Of a stretch of DNA of 64,000 nucleotides, positions 9,317 to 19,405 are shown in pieces. The DNA comes from Moanibacter sp964542645 (GTDB taxonomy: Bacteria; Verrucomicrobiota; Verrucomicrobiia; Opitutales; UBA2987), in the NCBI GenBank assembly GCA_964542645.1, contig CAZIUG010000015.1, positions 434,001 through 498,000 on the forward strand, written 5' to 3'. Both the position numbers and the translations under genes were made by a program. A model generated the notes under the pieces. The model worked only from the letters and a program-made list of their open reading frames with translations. It was not told the origin of the DNA and ran no database searches. How positions within the stretch are numbered: the stretch's first letter is position 1; every line of letters starts with the position of its first letter.

Positions 9317-10387
9317 ATGCATAATAATTACAGCATAGGACTGGTTGGCTGCGGAACCATCGCGCCCAACTGGATCAAGGCAGTAGCCCGAAAAAAGGAA
9401 ACTAACATCGAGCTCGTCTATGACCTTGACAGGAATGCTGCTGCAAAACGTGCGGGAGAAGCAAACGCGAAAATTGCCTCAAATCTACACGAGATCATTA
9501 ATTCCAATAACATTAATCTTGTCATTGTTTGTACGCCCACCGCCAGTCATCCCGAACTTGTGATTGAAGCCGCAAAAAATAAAAAACACGTAATGTGTGA
9601 AAAACCAATGGCCCTCGATCTACACAGTTGCAAGCAGATGATAAACGCCTGCAACGAAAACGGAGTGAAGTTAGCGATAGGTCACACGCTTCGCTTTAAG
9701 GATGCTTTTCTCACATGTCGGAAAATGATTGCCGAAGGCGCCATCGGATCACTCGTCTCGGGCAACATCGACCGTATAGCCGCAACTCAATTGCCTGATG
9801 TATCTTCGTCTCTCCCATTCGGTGAAAAAGATCCAAGTCACTGGCGCAGAAATCCATGCACTTCTGGCGGAATAACCCTAGAGCTATTCATCCACGAGAT
9901 CGATTTCACGAGAGAACTCTTTGGTGAAGTCTCATCTGTGATGTGTGAGATGTCAAAAGATGCTGAATATGACGGGCTAATCAGCCCTCAACTTGCGAAA
10001 GCCTTGGTATGCTTTGAATCGGGAGCTCTGGTCACAATGCGTACAGGCGGCATCGTGGCGATGCCTACTAAAAATTACTGGATGGCAGGCACTGAGGGTG
10101 GTCTCCGTTTCACTGAATGGGGCGGCCCTGTAGAACACTATCGGCACGACCTGGAAAAAATGCAAACTGTTGAATGTGAATCTCTCGATCCGCATTATCT
10201 TGAACTTTGCGACCTTATCAATGCTATCGAATCTCATAACGAACCGGAAAACAGCGGTATAAATGGGATGCGTAATGTCGCATTGGCTCTGGCCATGTAT
10301 CAATCATGTGAATCGGGGCGCCGGATCAAATTCACCGATGGCATACCGATCGGTATGCCATTCAACTACCGAAACACACGGTGGTGA
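9317..10387 (+). CDS. Gfo/Idh/MocA-family oxidoreductase
   Basis: An NAD(P)-dependent oxidoreductase of 356 residues. The Rossmann motif GLVGCGTIAP is at residues 8-17, the signature EKP at 95-97 contains the conserved catalytic Lys, and ELFIHEIDFTRELFG (around residue 195) carries the downstream HxxD-type active-site segment. The family oxidises or reduces sugars, inositols and their derivatives. It is the first of three such proteins in the window; they share only family motifs. It lies on the same strand as, and about 180 bp before, the sugar isomerase/epimerase, a common pairing in sugar catabolism. Confidence 0.85.
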   Translation: MHNNYSIGLVGCGTIAPNWIKAVARKKETNIELVYDLDRNAAAKRAGEANAKIASNLHEIINSNNINLVIVCTPTASHPELVIEAAKNKKHVMCEKPMALDLHSCKQMINACNENGVKLAIGHTLRFKDAFLTCRKMIAEGAIGSLVSGNIDRIAATQLPDVSSSLPFGEKDPSHWRRNPCTSGGITLELFIHEIDFTRELFGEVSSVMCEMSKDAEYDGLISPQLAKALVCFESGALVTMRTGGIVAMPTKNYWMAGTEGGLRFTEWGGPVEHYRHDLEKMQTVECESLDPHYLELCDLINAIESHNEPENSGINGMRNVALALAMYQSCESGRRIKFTDGIPIGMPFNYRNTRW

Positions 10388-10567
10388 TTGACAGAAACGT
10401 GCTCTAAGCTAGACGATATCCGAGTAGCCTCAGCCACCATACAAATATGTCGTGCTCAGATCACAATTCAGAAAGACCTAAAACCTGAGTACCCCGAGGA
10501 ATTCCCTGGGTGAGATCACTTGGAAGAATCATTTTACTACAAACAAAAGATTGGTGATGGAAAGAGC

Positions 10568-11374
10568 ATGAAGTGGACTATTGGCAGCACAACCCGACCC
10601 TATTCTACAATATCGTTCGCTGATGCTTGCCGTCGCATCGCGGAGGCAGGCTACAGCGACGTTGCAGTATTCGGCAATGAGATCACCTCCAAGAGTTCCA
10701 ACAAGAGCGTTCTAGAGGTGAGAAAAGCTGCCGCTGATGTGGGGCTTACTCCCTCGATGGTTCTCGGTAGAACAGAGCTTACCCAAGGTCTAGATAAAGG
10801 CATCGACGACTTCAAACGCCTTATCGACAAAGTTGCTGAACTTGGAGCTAAATGGCTACTGGACTGCGGAACCGACAACCCAGCTAATTTCGCTAACTTT
10901 TATGAACTTATGCGTCGGGTATCACCTCACGCAGAGGCCAGCGGGGTCTCAATTACACTAAAACCTCACGGCGGCATAACCCTAACAATTGAAGATTTAA
11001 TTAGAGCGCATGACAAAGTGAATCATCCCTGCTTCGGCATCTGCTTCGACCCCGGAAATATTATTTACTATACGAAGGGAAAGCTCCGTCCTGAGCCCTT
11101 TGCCGAGCGGATCGCTCCCATGACAACAACGCTTATCATCAAAGACTGTATCCTCAAGAATGAAACTCCGGATGTCATGGTAACTCCCGGTGATGGATTA
11201 GTTGATTTTGAGAAAGTAATCGGGGGACTAGTTAACAATGGCTTTGATGGACCACTCTTTCTGGAATGCGTAGAGGGCACACACTTGGACGACATCGACC
11301 GCGAGGTTGCTAAATCCCTGGATTTTGTGCGACGTATTCTTAAAAAAATCCAAAAATTGCCCAGGTGCGAATAG
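10568..11374 (+). CDS. Sugar phosphate isomerase/epimerase (xylose-isomerase-like TIM barrel)
   Basis: A TIM-barrel protein of 268 residues of the AP-endonuclease-2/xylose-isomerase-like family. Likely metal-site segments are ITLKPHGG, CFGICFDPGN and PLFLECVEG at successive strand ends, supplying His, Asp and Glu ligands. Relatives isomerise or epimerise keto-sugars, or act as inosose dehydratases; the reaction here is not known. The ATG at 10568 is preceded by GGAAAG and is preferred to a TTG at 10520. Its position after a Gfo/Idh/MocA gene supports a role in sugar or cyclitol breakdown. Confidence 0.75.
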   Translation: MKWTIGSTTRPYSTISFADACRRIAEAGYSDVAVFGNEITSKSSNKSVLEVRKAAADVGLTPSMVLGRTELTQGLDKGIDDFKRLIDKVAELGAKWLLDCGTDNPANFANFYELMRRVSPHAEASGVSITLKPHGGITLTIEDLIRAHDKVNHPCFGICFDPGNIIYYTKGKLRPEPFAERIAPMTTTLIIKDCILKNETPDVMVTPGDGLVDFEKVIGGLVNNGFDGPLFLECVEGTHLDDIDREVAKSLDFVRRILKKIQKLPRCE

Positions 11375-11512
11375 TGCTGAATTGACTCTCAATTACGATG
11401 AACATTAGCTCTGCGTAAGTGCTTGAGATACTTTTAGTCGATTCAAATATTTCCGCCCAGTTATGCTGACGAAGGGCATATAACCCAAGACTGAATCCTG
11501 GTAACGACTTCT

Positions 11513-12541
11513 GTGTCCATCAACACCCAATCCATTCACAACGATGCCTTGGTGATCGACTCTCACAACGACACCATCGTTTCACATATTCGAAGGGGAA
11601 ATCTAAGCCTTGCTGGTGGGAAAACACATGATTCTCATAGTGGAACGGTGCTTTCTTTGCGTGGGCCACTCGACCCACAGAGGTCTTTGATGGATATTCA
11701 AATTGACTTCCCTAAAATGCGTGCCGGCGGGATAGATGCAGCCTTTTTCGCCGTTGACGTAACCCTTGCTCGGAATAATCACCTCGCTTATGCGCTTGAT
11801 GCACTCGGGTATTTTTATAACGAAATCAAAAGAGGTGAAAAGGTAATCATCGCCCATTCGTCCAAAGATATTAGAAAAGCTAAATCAGAGGGCAAACTAG
11901 CGGCCATCATTACGGTCGAAAACAGTGACGCAACTGAGCGCAGTCTCAATATCCTTAACATGCTCCATCGCCTAGGCGTACGCTCCATTGGCCTGACCCA
12001 CGACCCCATAAGTTGGGCGGCTGCCGGCAACGCAGAGACCGAGAGCGGAGGAGGTCTCACCGATTACGGAAAGGCGTTGGTAAAGGAAATGAATCAACTG
12101 GGTATGCTCGTTGATGTTTCCCATATTAGTGAACGAGGTTTTTGGGACCTCATTGAAACTGCGGAAAGACCATTCATCGCTTCGCATAGCAATTGCAGAT
12201 CCTTATGTAATCATCCACGCAATCTTACTGATGATCAAATCAGCGCCATTGGAGAAACAGGGGGGTCTATAGGAATAACCTTTGTTCCAAAATTTATCGA
12301 TTCGGTAAACCCAACATTCGACCGATTAATCGACCACATAGACCATGCCGTACAACGAGCCGGACCTTCTTCCGTCGGTATCGGTTCCGATTTCGACGGT
12401 GGCGGCACCCTAATCGCGGATGCTACCATATTTCCCAGGATCACCGAGGAACTCCTCAAAAGAAATTATTCTGTACAGGACATTATAAAAATCCTAGGGC
12501 AAAATCACCTGCGAGTGTTAGAAGCAGCCCTCGGCGACTAA
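11513..12541 (+). CDS. Membrane dipeptidase, peptidase family M19
   Basis: A 342-residue protein matching renal-dipeptidase-type metallopeptidases. The binuclear zinc ligands appear in order: DSHNDT near the N-terminus, Glu in TVENSDA, His in DVSHIS, His in IASHSNCRS, and Asp in GIGSDFDGGG. These enzymes cleave dipeptides, often with D-residues or dehydro-residues at the C-terminal position, and related small amides. No signal peptide or lipobox is seen, so it is probably cytoplasmic. The start is GTG with the fold beginning at once. It stands alone, 138 bp after the isomerase gene. Confidence 0.88.
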   Translation: MSINTQSIHNDALVIDSHNDTIVSHIRRGNLSLAGGKTHDSHSGTVLSLRGPLDPQRSLMDIQIDFPKMRAGGIDAAFFAVDVTLARNNHLAYALDALGYFYNEIKRGEKVIIAHSSKDIRKAKSEGKLAAIITVENSDATERSLNILNMLHRLGVRSIGLTHDPISWAAAGNAETESGGGLTDYGKALVKEMNQLGMLVDVSHISERGFWDLIETAERPFIASHSNCRSLCNHPRNLTDDQISAIGETGGSIGITFVPKFIDSVNPTFDRLIDHIDHAVQRAGPSSVGIGSDFDGGGTLIADATIFPRITEELLKRNYSVQDIIKILGQNHLRVLEAALGD

Positions 12542-12751
12542 GCTCTAAAATCGTGTTAAATGAAGTCAATAGTTACGAATATCTTCAGATGAAATGATTC
12601 GTGTCTTCTACCACTACATTCGCCCCTATTAAGGGTTCTATTTCTTTGTGCATTCAATCTGTCATAGGGGGAATTCTCGACAGAAAAGAAAAGCCTTGGA
12701 TCGCCACTTCCGAACATTTCAAGCTATAACTGGCCCGATCTTTAGCTTAGA

Positions 12752-12780
12752 TTGACTCTTACTATGCCCACCAGTAAATT
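12752..12780 (+). promoter_or_regulatory. Predicted sigma-70-type promoter of tRNA-Leu
   Basis: TTGACT at 12752-12757 and TAAATT at 12775-12780 are separated by exactly 17 bp. The tRNA begins 18 bp after the -10 element, leaving a short 5' leader. The -35 matches the consensus at five of six positions and the -10 at four of six. Confidence 0.5.
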
Positions 12781-12797
12781 AGTTGACTCATGCCCGA

Positions 12798-12880
12798 GCC
12801 CGGGTGGCGGAATGGTAGACGCTGCGGACTTAAAATCCGCTGTTCGAAAGGACGTGGGGGTTCGAGTCCCCCCCCGGGCA
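12798..12880 (+). tRNA. tRNA-Leu (anticodon UAA)
   Basis: A class II tRNA of 83 nt. The acceptor arms GCCCGGG (12798-12804) and CCCGGGC (12873-12879) pair fully, with discriminator A at 12880. The anticodon stem GCGGA/TCCGC encloses the loop CTTAAAA, giving anticodon TAA at 12831-12833. A long variable arm and the T-arm GGGGGTTCGAGTCCCCC follow. The 3' CCA is not encoded. Its end faces the end of the convergent rsmB gene. Confidence 0.95.
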
Positions 12881-13025
12881 CTAATTAAATGTTGTCTCAG
12901 CTTGCCAAGGTTTCAGATCTTTGTTGCTTGGTAGATCTGCGACTTCGATATTTCGGGCGTCATTGGACAGAGCCGAAACCAGAAAGGTCCGCGAAACTCT
13001 GTAACCTAAAATCTGTGGTCGCCCA

Positions 13026-14336
13026 TCACTCCTTCCTCCCCAACAAAAACGCTCCTCCCCCATCGTGGCCCTCAATCCACGGCCGGCTATGAATTCTTTG
13101 AACCAGTTGGAATTTATTTCGCGATAAATCAATAAATAGCTCTACCACATCCTCGTTTTCCTCCGGTTCTAAACTGCACGTATTATAGACTAAACGCCCG
13201 CCTGGTTTCACAAAGCGAGCCGCCTTTGTGAGAAGGGCAATTTGGTAAGTTGCAGAATGCGAGATATCGTCCTCCTGAAGTCGCCACTTGGCATCAGGAC
13301 GTCTGCGGAGGACACCCGTATTGGAACAGGGGACATCCAAGAGGACTCCGTCGTAGGACGTGGGTAGAGCCGAGTTAAGAAATAAAACCGGCTCCACATC
13401 AAGCAAGTCGCTTTCCATGATCTCATACCGCATCCCTGAAATCCGTCCAAGATTCTCACGCAACCGTCCCATTCTTGGTCCAGGACGATCGAGGCTAACG
13501 AGAAGACTATCGGAACCCTTTATATTCTCACTAATCAGTAGAGACTTCCCCCCTGGAGCAGAACATAAATCAAGAATTGCCTCCCCGGGTCGTGGATCTA
13601 GAAGCCCAACTGCTAGACGGTTCGCAGGGTCAGTAACAAATGCCTTCCCTCTCGAAATTAGGTCGGTAACGCTATTCCAACCCAATCCGTCAGTCAGATA
13701 AAATCCCGGCCATTCCGTCGAGACCAGCCCCAATTCCGAAGAGACTACTTCCCCCTTTTTCAGATAAATATAGTTTAAGGCCGGGGTTTGATTCCATTCA
13801 ACCAATTTACAAACTGATTCTTCGGATAAGCGTTTCCGCCAACGCCTAACTAACCATGGAGGATGACTGAAAGAGTAACTCAATTGCCTGGTAAATTCCT
13901 CAGGTTCTAAGTTCCTGATAGCATGCCTCTCTTCGACAAACTTCGATAGACATTCTGTGGTCTTCCGAAGCACGGCATTGACAAATTTAGTTTCTGTCGA
14001 ACTTAGGAGATGCTTAGATACACCCACGGCATGGTCGACAATTTCAGGAATTCGAGACTTATTGTCTCCAAGACATTCCGCAGCTCCTATAAATAGAATT
14101 GACTTCAACCGTCTCCTCGGCTCTTTTCTCACGTGAGAGTTGATTGTACCCGAGATCAACTCGAGATTTCGGATTGCCCCATACAACAGAAACTGACATC
14201 GCCGTCTTTCCCTCTGGGAGAATTGAGCCGACAACCTGGACATTAGATCATCAACTTTTTGAGGCCGGCTCAAATATTCCTCAAACAGTTGTACTGCAGC
14301 CATCCATCCATCAGGAGTATTTGATACGCTGTTCAT
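13026..14336 (-). CDS. rsmB: 16S rRNA (cytosine-967-C5)-methyltransferase RsmB
   Basis: An m5C methyltransferase of 436 residues that modifies C967 of 16S rRNA with S-adenosylmethionine. The N-terminal NusB-like RNA-binding domain covers about residues 1-140 (VNAVLRKTTE). The methyltransferase domain has the SAM motif LDLCSAPGGKS (about 256-266), the Cys of DVPCSNTG (about 338) and the second Cys of YNTCSLEPEENE (about 385), the two-cysteine pair of this family. Length and domain order match RsmB/Sun, not the shorter RsmF or NSUN types. It starts at an ATG and is not in an obvious operon. Confidence 0.9.
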   Translation of the reverse strand: MNSVSNTPDGWMAAVQLFEEYLSRPQKVDDLMSRLSAQFSQRERRRCQFLLYGAIRNLELISGTINSHVRKEPRRRLKSILFIGAAECLGDNKSRIPEIVDHAVGVSKHLLSSTETKFVNAVLRKTTECLSKFVEERHAIRNLEPEEFTRQLSYSFSHPPWLVRRWRKRLSEESVCKLVEWNQTPALNYIYLKKGEVVSSELGLVSTEWPGFYLTDGLGWNSVTDLISRGKAFVTDPANRLAVGLLDPRPGEAILDLCSAPGGKSLLISENIKGSDSLLVSLDRPGPRMGRLRENLGRISGMRYEIMESDLLDVEPVLFLNSALPTSYDGVLLDVPCSNTGVLRRRPDAKWRLQEDDISHSATYQIALLTKAARFVKPGGRLVYNTCSLEPEENEDVVELFIDLSRNKFQLVQRIHSRPWIEGHDGGGAFLLGRKE

Positions 14337-14539
14337 TCGCTTTTATAGTTTATTGACCTTTTAGAATCTTTCTCCAGTCTTAAGTACCGGTTGTCTGCCC
14401 TAGGTAATCCAGTCGGGACTAGTCTGGTGAAAACAAAAAAACGACAGCCTCCTATTCTAAAGTTAGGGATGACACCTATAGTAATTACCAAGACACGCCC
14501 CAGTCCAAAGGCAAAGAAGCGCGATGGAATTCTAGCACA

Positions 14540-16411
14540 ATGAATGCCGAATCGATCGATTTACTTGTCCTCGAAAATCCGAAGCTGAAATCAGACCGAG
14601 CTCGGCTTGAAGCTATGCAGGATGACAGCTATTGCATTCACCGAAGTTGGGGCTTGGGTCAGATTAAATCCTACGACGAAAAAGAAAGGAAACTCATAAT
14701 CGACTTTGAGAACGATAAACCTGGTCACGCTATGGATCCGGTCTTCTGCCTAAGTCATCTTGAAGTCCTCTCACCAAATCATCTTATTGTTAAACATCGA
14801 ACTAATCCGAGTGAAATTGAGGATTTGCTCAAGAAACAGCCAAACGAAATAATCGCGATGGTCCTGGATGAATTTCCGAATAAGACCGCAATCAATACTG
14901 AAATTGAGCGTGTTCTGATGTATGTTCTCGGGCAAAACCGCTATAAGAAGTGGTGGACCGCGACTAAAAAGCGTTTGATAAAAGATCCGAAAGTCGCAGT
15001 TCCAGAAAAAAAGACAGGCCCTTTTGTTTTGAGGGAGACGCCCGTAAAAGCGGAAGAGGAAATACTTGATCAATTTTTCTCCATCAAGGCCCCGAAAAAG
15101 CAGATCAACCTGGCTGAAGCCCTTCTTGAATTGTCGCTCACTCACGACGATATAAAAGAACAGCTTCCCGATATTCTCCAAACGTTGACCATTGCCCTTG
15201 ATGAGACGCGCCTCCTCTCTCCTGGCGAACGTCTACATGGGCTCTGGGTTCGAAATGATCTGGCGCGCTTTATTAGTGAAGACGTCGAGTCGCTTCATCC
15301 AACCTCATCGTCAATCCTCTTGGAAACGGAAAATCTACCGGAGCTTGTTGAGCAAATTCCTGCGACTCACTACAACCGATTTCTTGATCTCCTCAATCGG
15401 GTCTTTCCGGAACGTTGGGAGAAGGTCAGTACTGACCTTCTGAAACACAGTTCTGGAAAGTTTACTACTGAGTGTATAAACTACCTCATCGGAATGGGGA
15501 AAGAACCTCTTCTGGAAGAGACACTTACTCGTTGGCTTGACGAGCAGAATCTTAAGGGACCTCTCCTCTTTTGGATTATCAAGAACCGAAGCTCCCGGAA
15601 GTACTCAAAGTTCCTTAGTAATCTGATCTCACCGAGACTCTTCAACGCTATATTCTATGCTATCGACCACGAAGCTCTACAGAATGCAGGGACTCGACGT
15701 ATCCCGCTGGCCGAACTCCTAAGCGACGATAAGGAATTAATTTCTGAGTTGCTAGCCGAGGCAACTCCAGAAACAACAAGCGATCTGGCTACCTCTCTTA
15801 TGCTCAATCAGGGGTTTGAAGATCTCACCAAAAGGTCACTTTTAGCCCGCTTTATCCGATTATTCCCTAATGTTCAGAATATACTCACAGGGGACGATGT
15901 GGAAGATATCGAAGTTACAGATAGCCTCATTGTTTCTCAAGAGAGCCTCGATCTCAGAAAGAATGAATATGAGGAATTGGTCTCTAATAAAATCCCTGAG
16001 AATAAACAGGCTATCGCTCAAGCTCGAGAGTACGGGGATATTAGAGAAAACTCAGAATACAAAATGGCTCGGGAGGATCAGGATACTCTTCTCGCTCGTA
16101 AGGGAGAGCTAGAGACCGAAATCCGACTTGCTCGAGTTACCGACTTTACCGATGCTCCGATGGAGGTAGTTGGAATCGGTAACGTTGTTGAGCTTCTGAT
16201 CGGATCTACTGGGAAAACCGTGCGTTATTCGATTCTCGGTGCGTGGGACAGTAAACCAGAGGAAAACATCCTCTCCTATAAGACCCCTATAGGGCAGAGT
16301 TTGTTGGCCCAAAAGGTCGGAAGTACGGTTAAAACTGTTATCGACGAAATGGAAGAGGAATGGACGATTCAATCGATCTCTCGATGGGTCGATCTTCAAG
16401 GCAAGAAGTAA
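14540..16411 (+). CDS. GreA-type transcription elongation factor with long N-terminal extension
   Basis: A 623-residue protein whose last 160 residues are a GreA/GreB factor: the coiled-coil hairpin with the acidic tip GDIRENSEY (about 499-507), which in GreA reaches into the RNA polymerase secondary channel and stimulates transcript cleavage, then the FKBP-like C-terminal domain (VGIGNVVELLIGS to EEWTIQSISR). The first 460 residues are mostly helical, with a short beta-rich start (IHRSWGLGQIKSYDEKERKLIIDFEN) that resembles a small RNA- or protein-binding barrel, and have no GreA homology that I recognise. Standard GreA is about 158 residues. Long forms occur in Verrucomicrobiota-type genomes (recollection). 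It starts at an ATG and is monocistronic. Confidence 0.8.
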   Translation: MNAESIDLLVLENPKLKSDRARLEAMQDDSYCIHRSWGLGQIKSYDEKERKLIIDFENDKPGHAMDPVFCLSHLEVLSPNHLIVKHRTNPSEIEDLLKKQPNEIIAMVLDEFPNKTAINTEIERVLMYVLGQNRYKKWWTATKKRLIKDPKVAVPEKKTGPFVLRETPVKAEEEILDQFFSIKAPKKQINLAEALLELSLTHDDIKEQLPDILQTLTIALDETRLLSPGERLHGLWVRNDLARFISEDVESLHPTSSSILLETENLPELVEQIPATHYNRFLDLLNRVFPERWEKVSTDLLKHSSGKFTTECINYLIGMGKEPLLEETLTRWLDEQNLKGPLLFWIIKNRSSRKYSKFLSNLISPRLFNAIFYAIDHEALQNAGTRRIPLAELLSDDKELISELLAEATPETTSDLATSLMLNQGFEDLTKRSLLARFIRLFPNVQNILTGDDVEDIEVTDSLIVSQESLDLRKNEYEELVSNKIPENKQAIAQAREYGDIRENSEYKMAREDQDTLLARKGELETEIRLARVTDFTDAPMEVVGIGNVVELLIGSTGKTVRYSILGAWDSKPEENILSYKTPIGQSLLAQKVGSTVKTVIDEMEEEWTIQSISRWVDLQGKK

Positions 16412-16486
16412 ACATTTCTTGGTTGTATCTTCTGACTAACCAATTCTGTATCTTATAAGACAGAGCCTTCCTCAGAAGATTGCGCC

Positions 16487-18271
16487 TTAATTCTCTACCG
16501 GCGCAACTGAATGGTTCCGGTAGAACTTGAGGAGTTCTCGTTTGATCGAGTGGGGGTCGGATGTATCAATCATTTTTTGGGCTAACTCTTGAGCATCCGA
16601 GAATTTAATTCTACGAATTAGGTGCTTGATTTCGGGTAAATAAGAGGGTGTCGCGCTAAGTTCGTCGGCACCGAGACCAAAGAGCATGGGAGCATAGATC
16701 GGATCACCTGCCATCTCACCGCAGACACAAACAGGAATCCCAGCTCGATGCCCGGCGTCAATGATCGATTTAATGGTCCGTAAAACGGCTGGATGGGTTG
16801 GTTCATACAAGTGTGCGATGCGGTCGTTTACTCGATCTACAGCGAGAAGATACTGAATCAAGTCATTAGTCCCGATACTAAAAAAGTCACTCTCCTCAGC
16901 TAGAAGATCGGCAATGACCGCCGCAGACGGTATCTCGATCATGCTCCCTTCTTCAATTTCAGAGTCATATTCGAAACCCTCGGACGACAATTCCAACTTT
17001 ACTTCCTCAAGAAGACTACGAGCTTGGTTAAGCTCTTCTCTTCCGCTAATCATTGGATACATGATCTTCACTTTTCCAAAAATACTGGCTCTCAGTATGG
17101 CACGCAATTGAACCTTGAAAATTTGTGATTCTTCGAGAGAGAAACGGATCGCCCTATATCCCATGAAAGGATTCTCCTCTTCCTCTCGAAAGTGTTCGTC
17201 GATAAGCCCCTTATCACCACCAAGGTCAAGAGTCCGTATAGTAACTGGGTCCGGGCTGAGTTCTTCCACGATATGCCGATAGGCACGGAATTGCTCCTCT
17301 TCTGAGGGAAACCCTTTCGCTCTCAAATAAATGCTCTCCGTTCGGAAAAGACCCACTCCTGTAGCCCCACTTTCCTTTAGTCGCACCATGTCTTCATAGC
17401 CCTCGATATTAGCTCGAAGAATCATTTCATTGCCATCGATCGTGACAGCCGAATCTCGAGCCGATGCATGATAAAGCTCCCGGGCATGTTGATGCTTGAG
17501 CTCTATCTCACCGTAAACAAAGAGATTCTGTTCCGAGGGATTGATAATGACAACCCCCTCATAACCATCGATTAGCATCGTATCTCCTGGTTTCACCTTG
17601 TGGGAGACTTCATGAAGACCAACCACTGCTGGGACTTCTATAGATCGAGCCATAATGATCATGTGGCTTGTCAAACCGCCTGCATCAGTCGCTATTCCGA
17701 GAACATGCCCGACTTCAAGACCGGCGGTCTCTGATGGGGTAAGATCATCCGAAACGATAATCCGCCTTTCTTTAAGCTCTGTTAGACTGATATCCGCTTT
17801 GCCGACAAGATTTCCAAGAATTCGCCGTGTCACGTCCCGGATATCAGCCACTCTTTCTCGTATATATTCGTCGTTAATATTTTCGAAAGCCTCCATAAAT
17901 CTGGAAGCGATTACCTGGAAGCAGTACTCGATATTCAGCCCAGTCTCCCGGAACTCGTGAATGGTCTCGTCGAGAAGAGCCTTATCATCGACGACAAGGA
18001 GATGAGCATCGAAAATTTGGGCTTCTTCTTCACCCAGATTCGCAGCAATTTCCGCCCGTATCTTACTGATCTGACGGCGCGTCTGAAGGATAGCCTGATC
18101 AAAGCGGACAATCTCTTTGTCTCGCTGACCCCTTTCGACCTTGTAAGGCTCGACGTCTAGTTCCTTCTGATGGAACAGGAATGCCGGCCCATGTGCCACG
18201 CCGGGCGATGCGGCAAGGCCCCGTATGACAACCTCTTCTTTTTTGGGTGGAAGCATCAGATTGGGTGACAT
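16487..18271 (-). CDS. ptsI: Phosphoenolpyruvate-protein phosphotransferase (PTS enzyme I)
   Basis: Enzyme I of the phosphotransferase system, which transfers phosphate from PEP to HPr. The N-terminal domain holds the HPr-binding helices and the phospho-His in TDAGGLTSHMIIMARS (about residue 203). The PEP-binding barrel shows GVGLFRTESIYL, TIRTLDLGGDK, SIGTNDLIQYLLAVDR and the catalytic Cys in VCVCGEMAGDP. The ATG at 18271 gives 594 residues, close to the usual 575; a TTG at 18334 would add 21 unconserved residues. No HPr or EII gene is next to it, so the rest of the PTS, or the regulatory partners, lie elsewhere. Confidence 0.92.
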   Translation of the reverse strand: MSPNLMLPPKKEEVVIRGLAASPGVAHGPAFLFHQKELDVEPYKVERGQRDKEIVRFDQAILQTRRQISKIRAEIAANLGEEEAQIFDAHLLVVDDKALLDETIHEFRETGLNIEYCFQVIASRFMEAFENINDEYIRERVADIRDVTRRILGNLVGKADISLTELKERRIIVSDDLTPSETAGLEVGHVLGIATDAGGLTSHMIIMARSIEVPAVVGLHEVSHKVKPGDTMLIDGYEGVVIINPSEQNLFVYGEIELKHQHARELYHASARDSAVTIDGNEMILRANIEGYEDMVRLKESGATGVGLFRTESIYLRAKGFPSEEEQFRAYRHIVEELSPDPVTIRTLDLGGDKGLIDEHFREEEENPFMGYRAIRFSLEESQIFKVQLRAILRASIFGKVKIMYPMISGREELNQARSLLEEVKLELSSEGFEYDSEIEEGSMIEIPSAAVIADLLAEESDFFSIGTNDLIQYLLAVDRVNDRIAHLYEPTHPAVLRTIKSIIDAGHRAGIPVCVCGEMAGDPIYAPMLFGLGADELSATPSYLPEIKHLIRRIKFSDAQELAQKMIDTSDPHSIKRELLKFYRNHSVAPVEN

Positions 18272-18487
18272 GAAATCCCAGATTTCTGCAAAAATTCCTC
18301 GGCAAGATTTAATCGATGCATTGCACTGTGCCAAATCACTTGAAGATTAACATTCGAATGTTATGGAAGTTACAAATTTCAACCGCCAAATTCCCGGGCC
18401 ACGGTCGTTATTAATTCCCCTGTTTCGCAATCGGGTTTCATCCGAAACGGATTATCCTCAGCACTCTTTAGATATCGCAAGAGACTC

Positions 18488-19405
18488 TTAATTAGAAAGC
18501 GCCAAGGGTCTGCTTTCAACTATAAATGTTTCCTCACCCCAGTACTCACGAATCAACTGCTCCGCCACCGCCGAAGTGGCTTCGTCGTCGACCAAAGCAA
18601 AACAGGCACTTCCACTTCCGCTCACCAAACAAGATAGACCAAGCTTTGTGCGCAATTTCTCAAAAAGAACTCGAATTCCAAGATATTTATCGAACAAAAC
18701 TTTCTCAAAACTATTAAAGAGTAAGTCATTAATCGGCCTATCAGATTTTATCCAATCCAGAAGCCTTGCTTCCATTTCTTTTCCAGAACTAAAATGAGCT
18801 GCATTTTTTGCCAAATGACCGTAAGCCCACGGCGTTGAGATCTCGAACTCCGGCCGAAATAGTAGAATTCGCCGCCCGAGAATCCGATCAAGACAAGTAT
18901 CCGGCAAAACTTCGATACACTCTCCCCTCCCTCTCATAATGACAGGAGCTCTTGTCGGAAAGAGAGGGACATCGGAGCCAAGTTCTGCTGCTAGGGCATT
19001 CAATTCCTCCCCTGTTAGTGGCTGCCCCCATAACCGATTAAGCCCAATTAAAGTCGAAGCCGCATTGCTGCTACCGCCTCCTAGACCGGCTCCAATCGGT
19101 ATCCTCTTTTCAAGACTCGCCTCAACGGCTCGCTTTAAACCTGTAGCTGCACGAAAGCTCTCCGCAGCCTTGAAGACAAGGTTTTCTGAACCTATATTCA
19201 GCGCCGGACAATCACAAAAGAGGCAGTCCTCCTCTTTTTCACCCAGAAGTCGAAGAACCAGTCGGTCTCCGAAATCAAGAGGCGTCGCAACGGAAAGAAT
19301 GTTATGGAATCCATCAGCCCGACCACCCAATACTGCCAGTAAAAGATTAACTTTGGCTGGACAGTGAAGGGAAATTTCTTCCTTACCATGCATCTGATTT
19401 TCCAT
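18488..19405 (-). CDS. ispE: 4-diphosphocytidyl-2-C-methyl-D-erythritol kinase
   Basis: A GHMP kinase of 305 residues that phosphorylates CDP-methylerythritol in the MEP isoprenoid pathway. The substrate Lys is in PAKVNLLL (residue 18), the ATP loop PIGAGLGGGSSN is at 103-114, the catalytic Asp is in GSDVPLF (145), and motif III SGSGSACFALV lies near the C-terminus. It is divergent from ispD and ispF, so three consecutive MEP-pathway steps are encoded within about 3 kb, although not as one operon. Confidence 0.93.
   Translation of the reverse strand: MENQMHGKEEISLHCPAKVNLLLAVLGGRADGFHNILSVATPLDFGDRLVLRLLGEKEEDCLFCDCPALNIGSENLVFKAAESFRAATGLKRAVEASLEKRIPIGAGLGGGSSNAASTLIGLNRLWGQPLTGEELNALAAELGSDVPLFPTRAPVIMRGRGECIEVLPDTCLDRILGRRILLFRPEFEISTPWAYGHLAKNAAHFSSGKEMEARLLDWIKSDRPINDLLFNSFEKVLFDKYLGIRVLFEKLRTKLGLSCLVSGSGSACFALVDDEATSAVAEQLIREYWGEETFIVESRPLALSN

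Noticed and set aside
14771..15181. 136-codon minus-strand ORF
   Set aside because: Antisense of the greA-like gene; no motif or ribosome-binding site.
18939..19367. 142-codon plus-strand ORF
   Set aside because: Antisense of ispE, which has complete kinase motifs.
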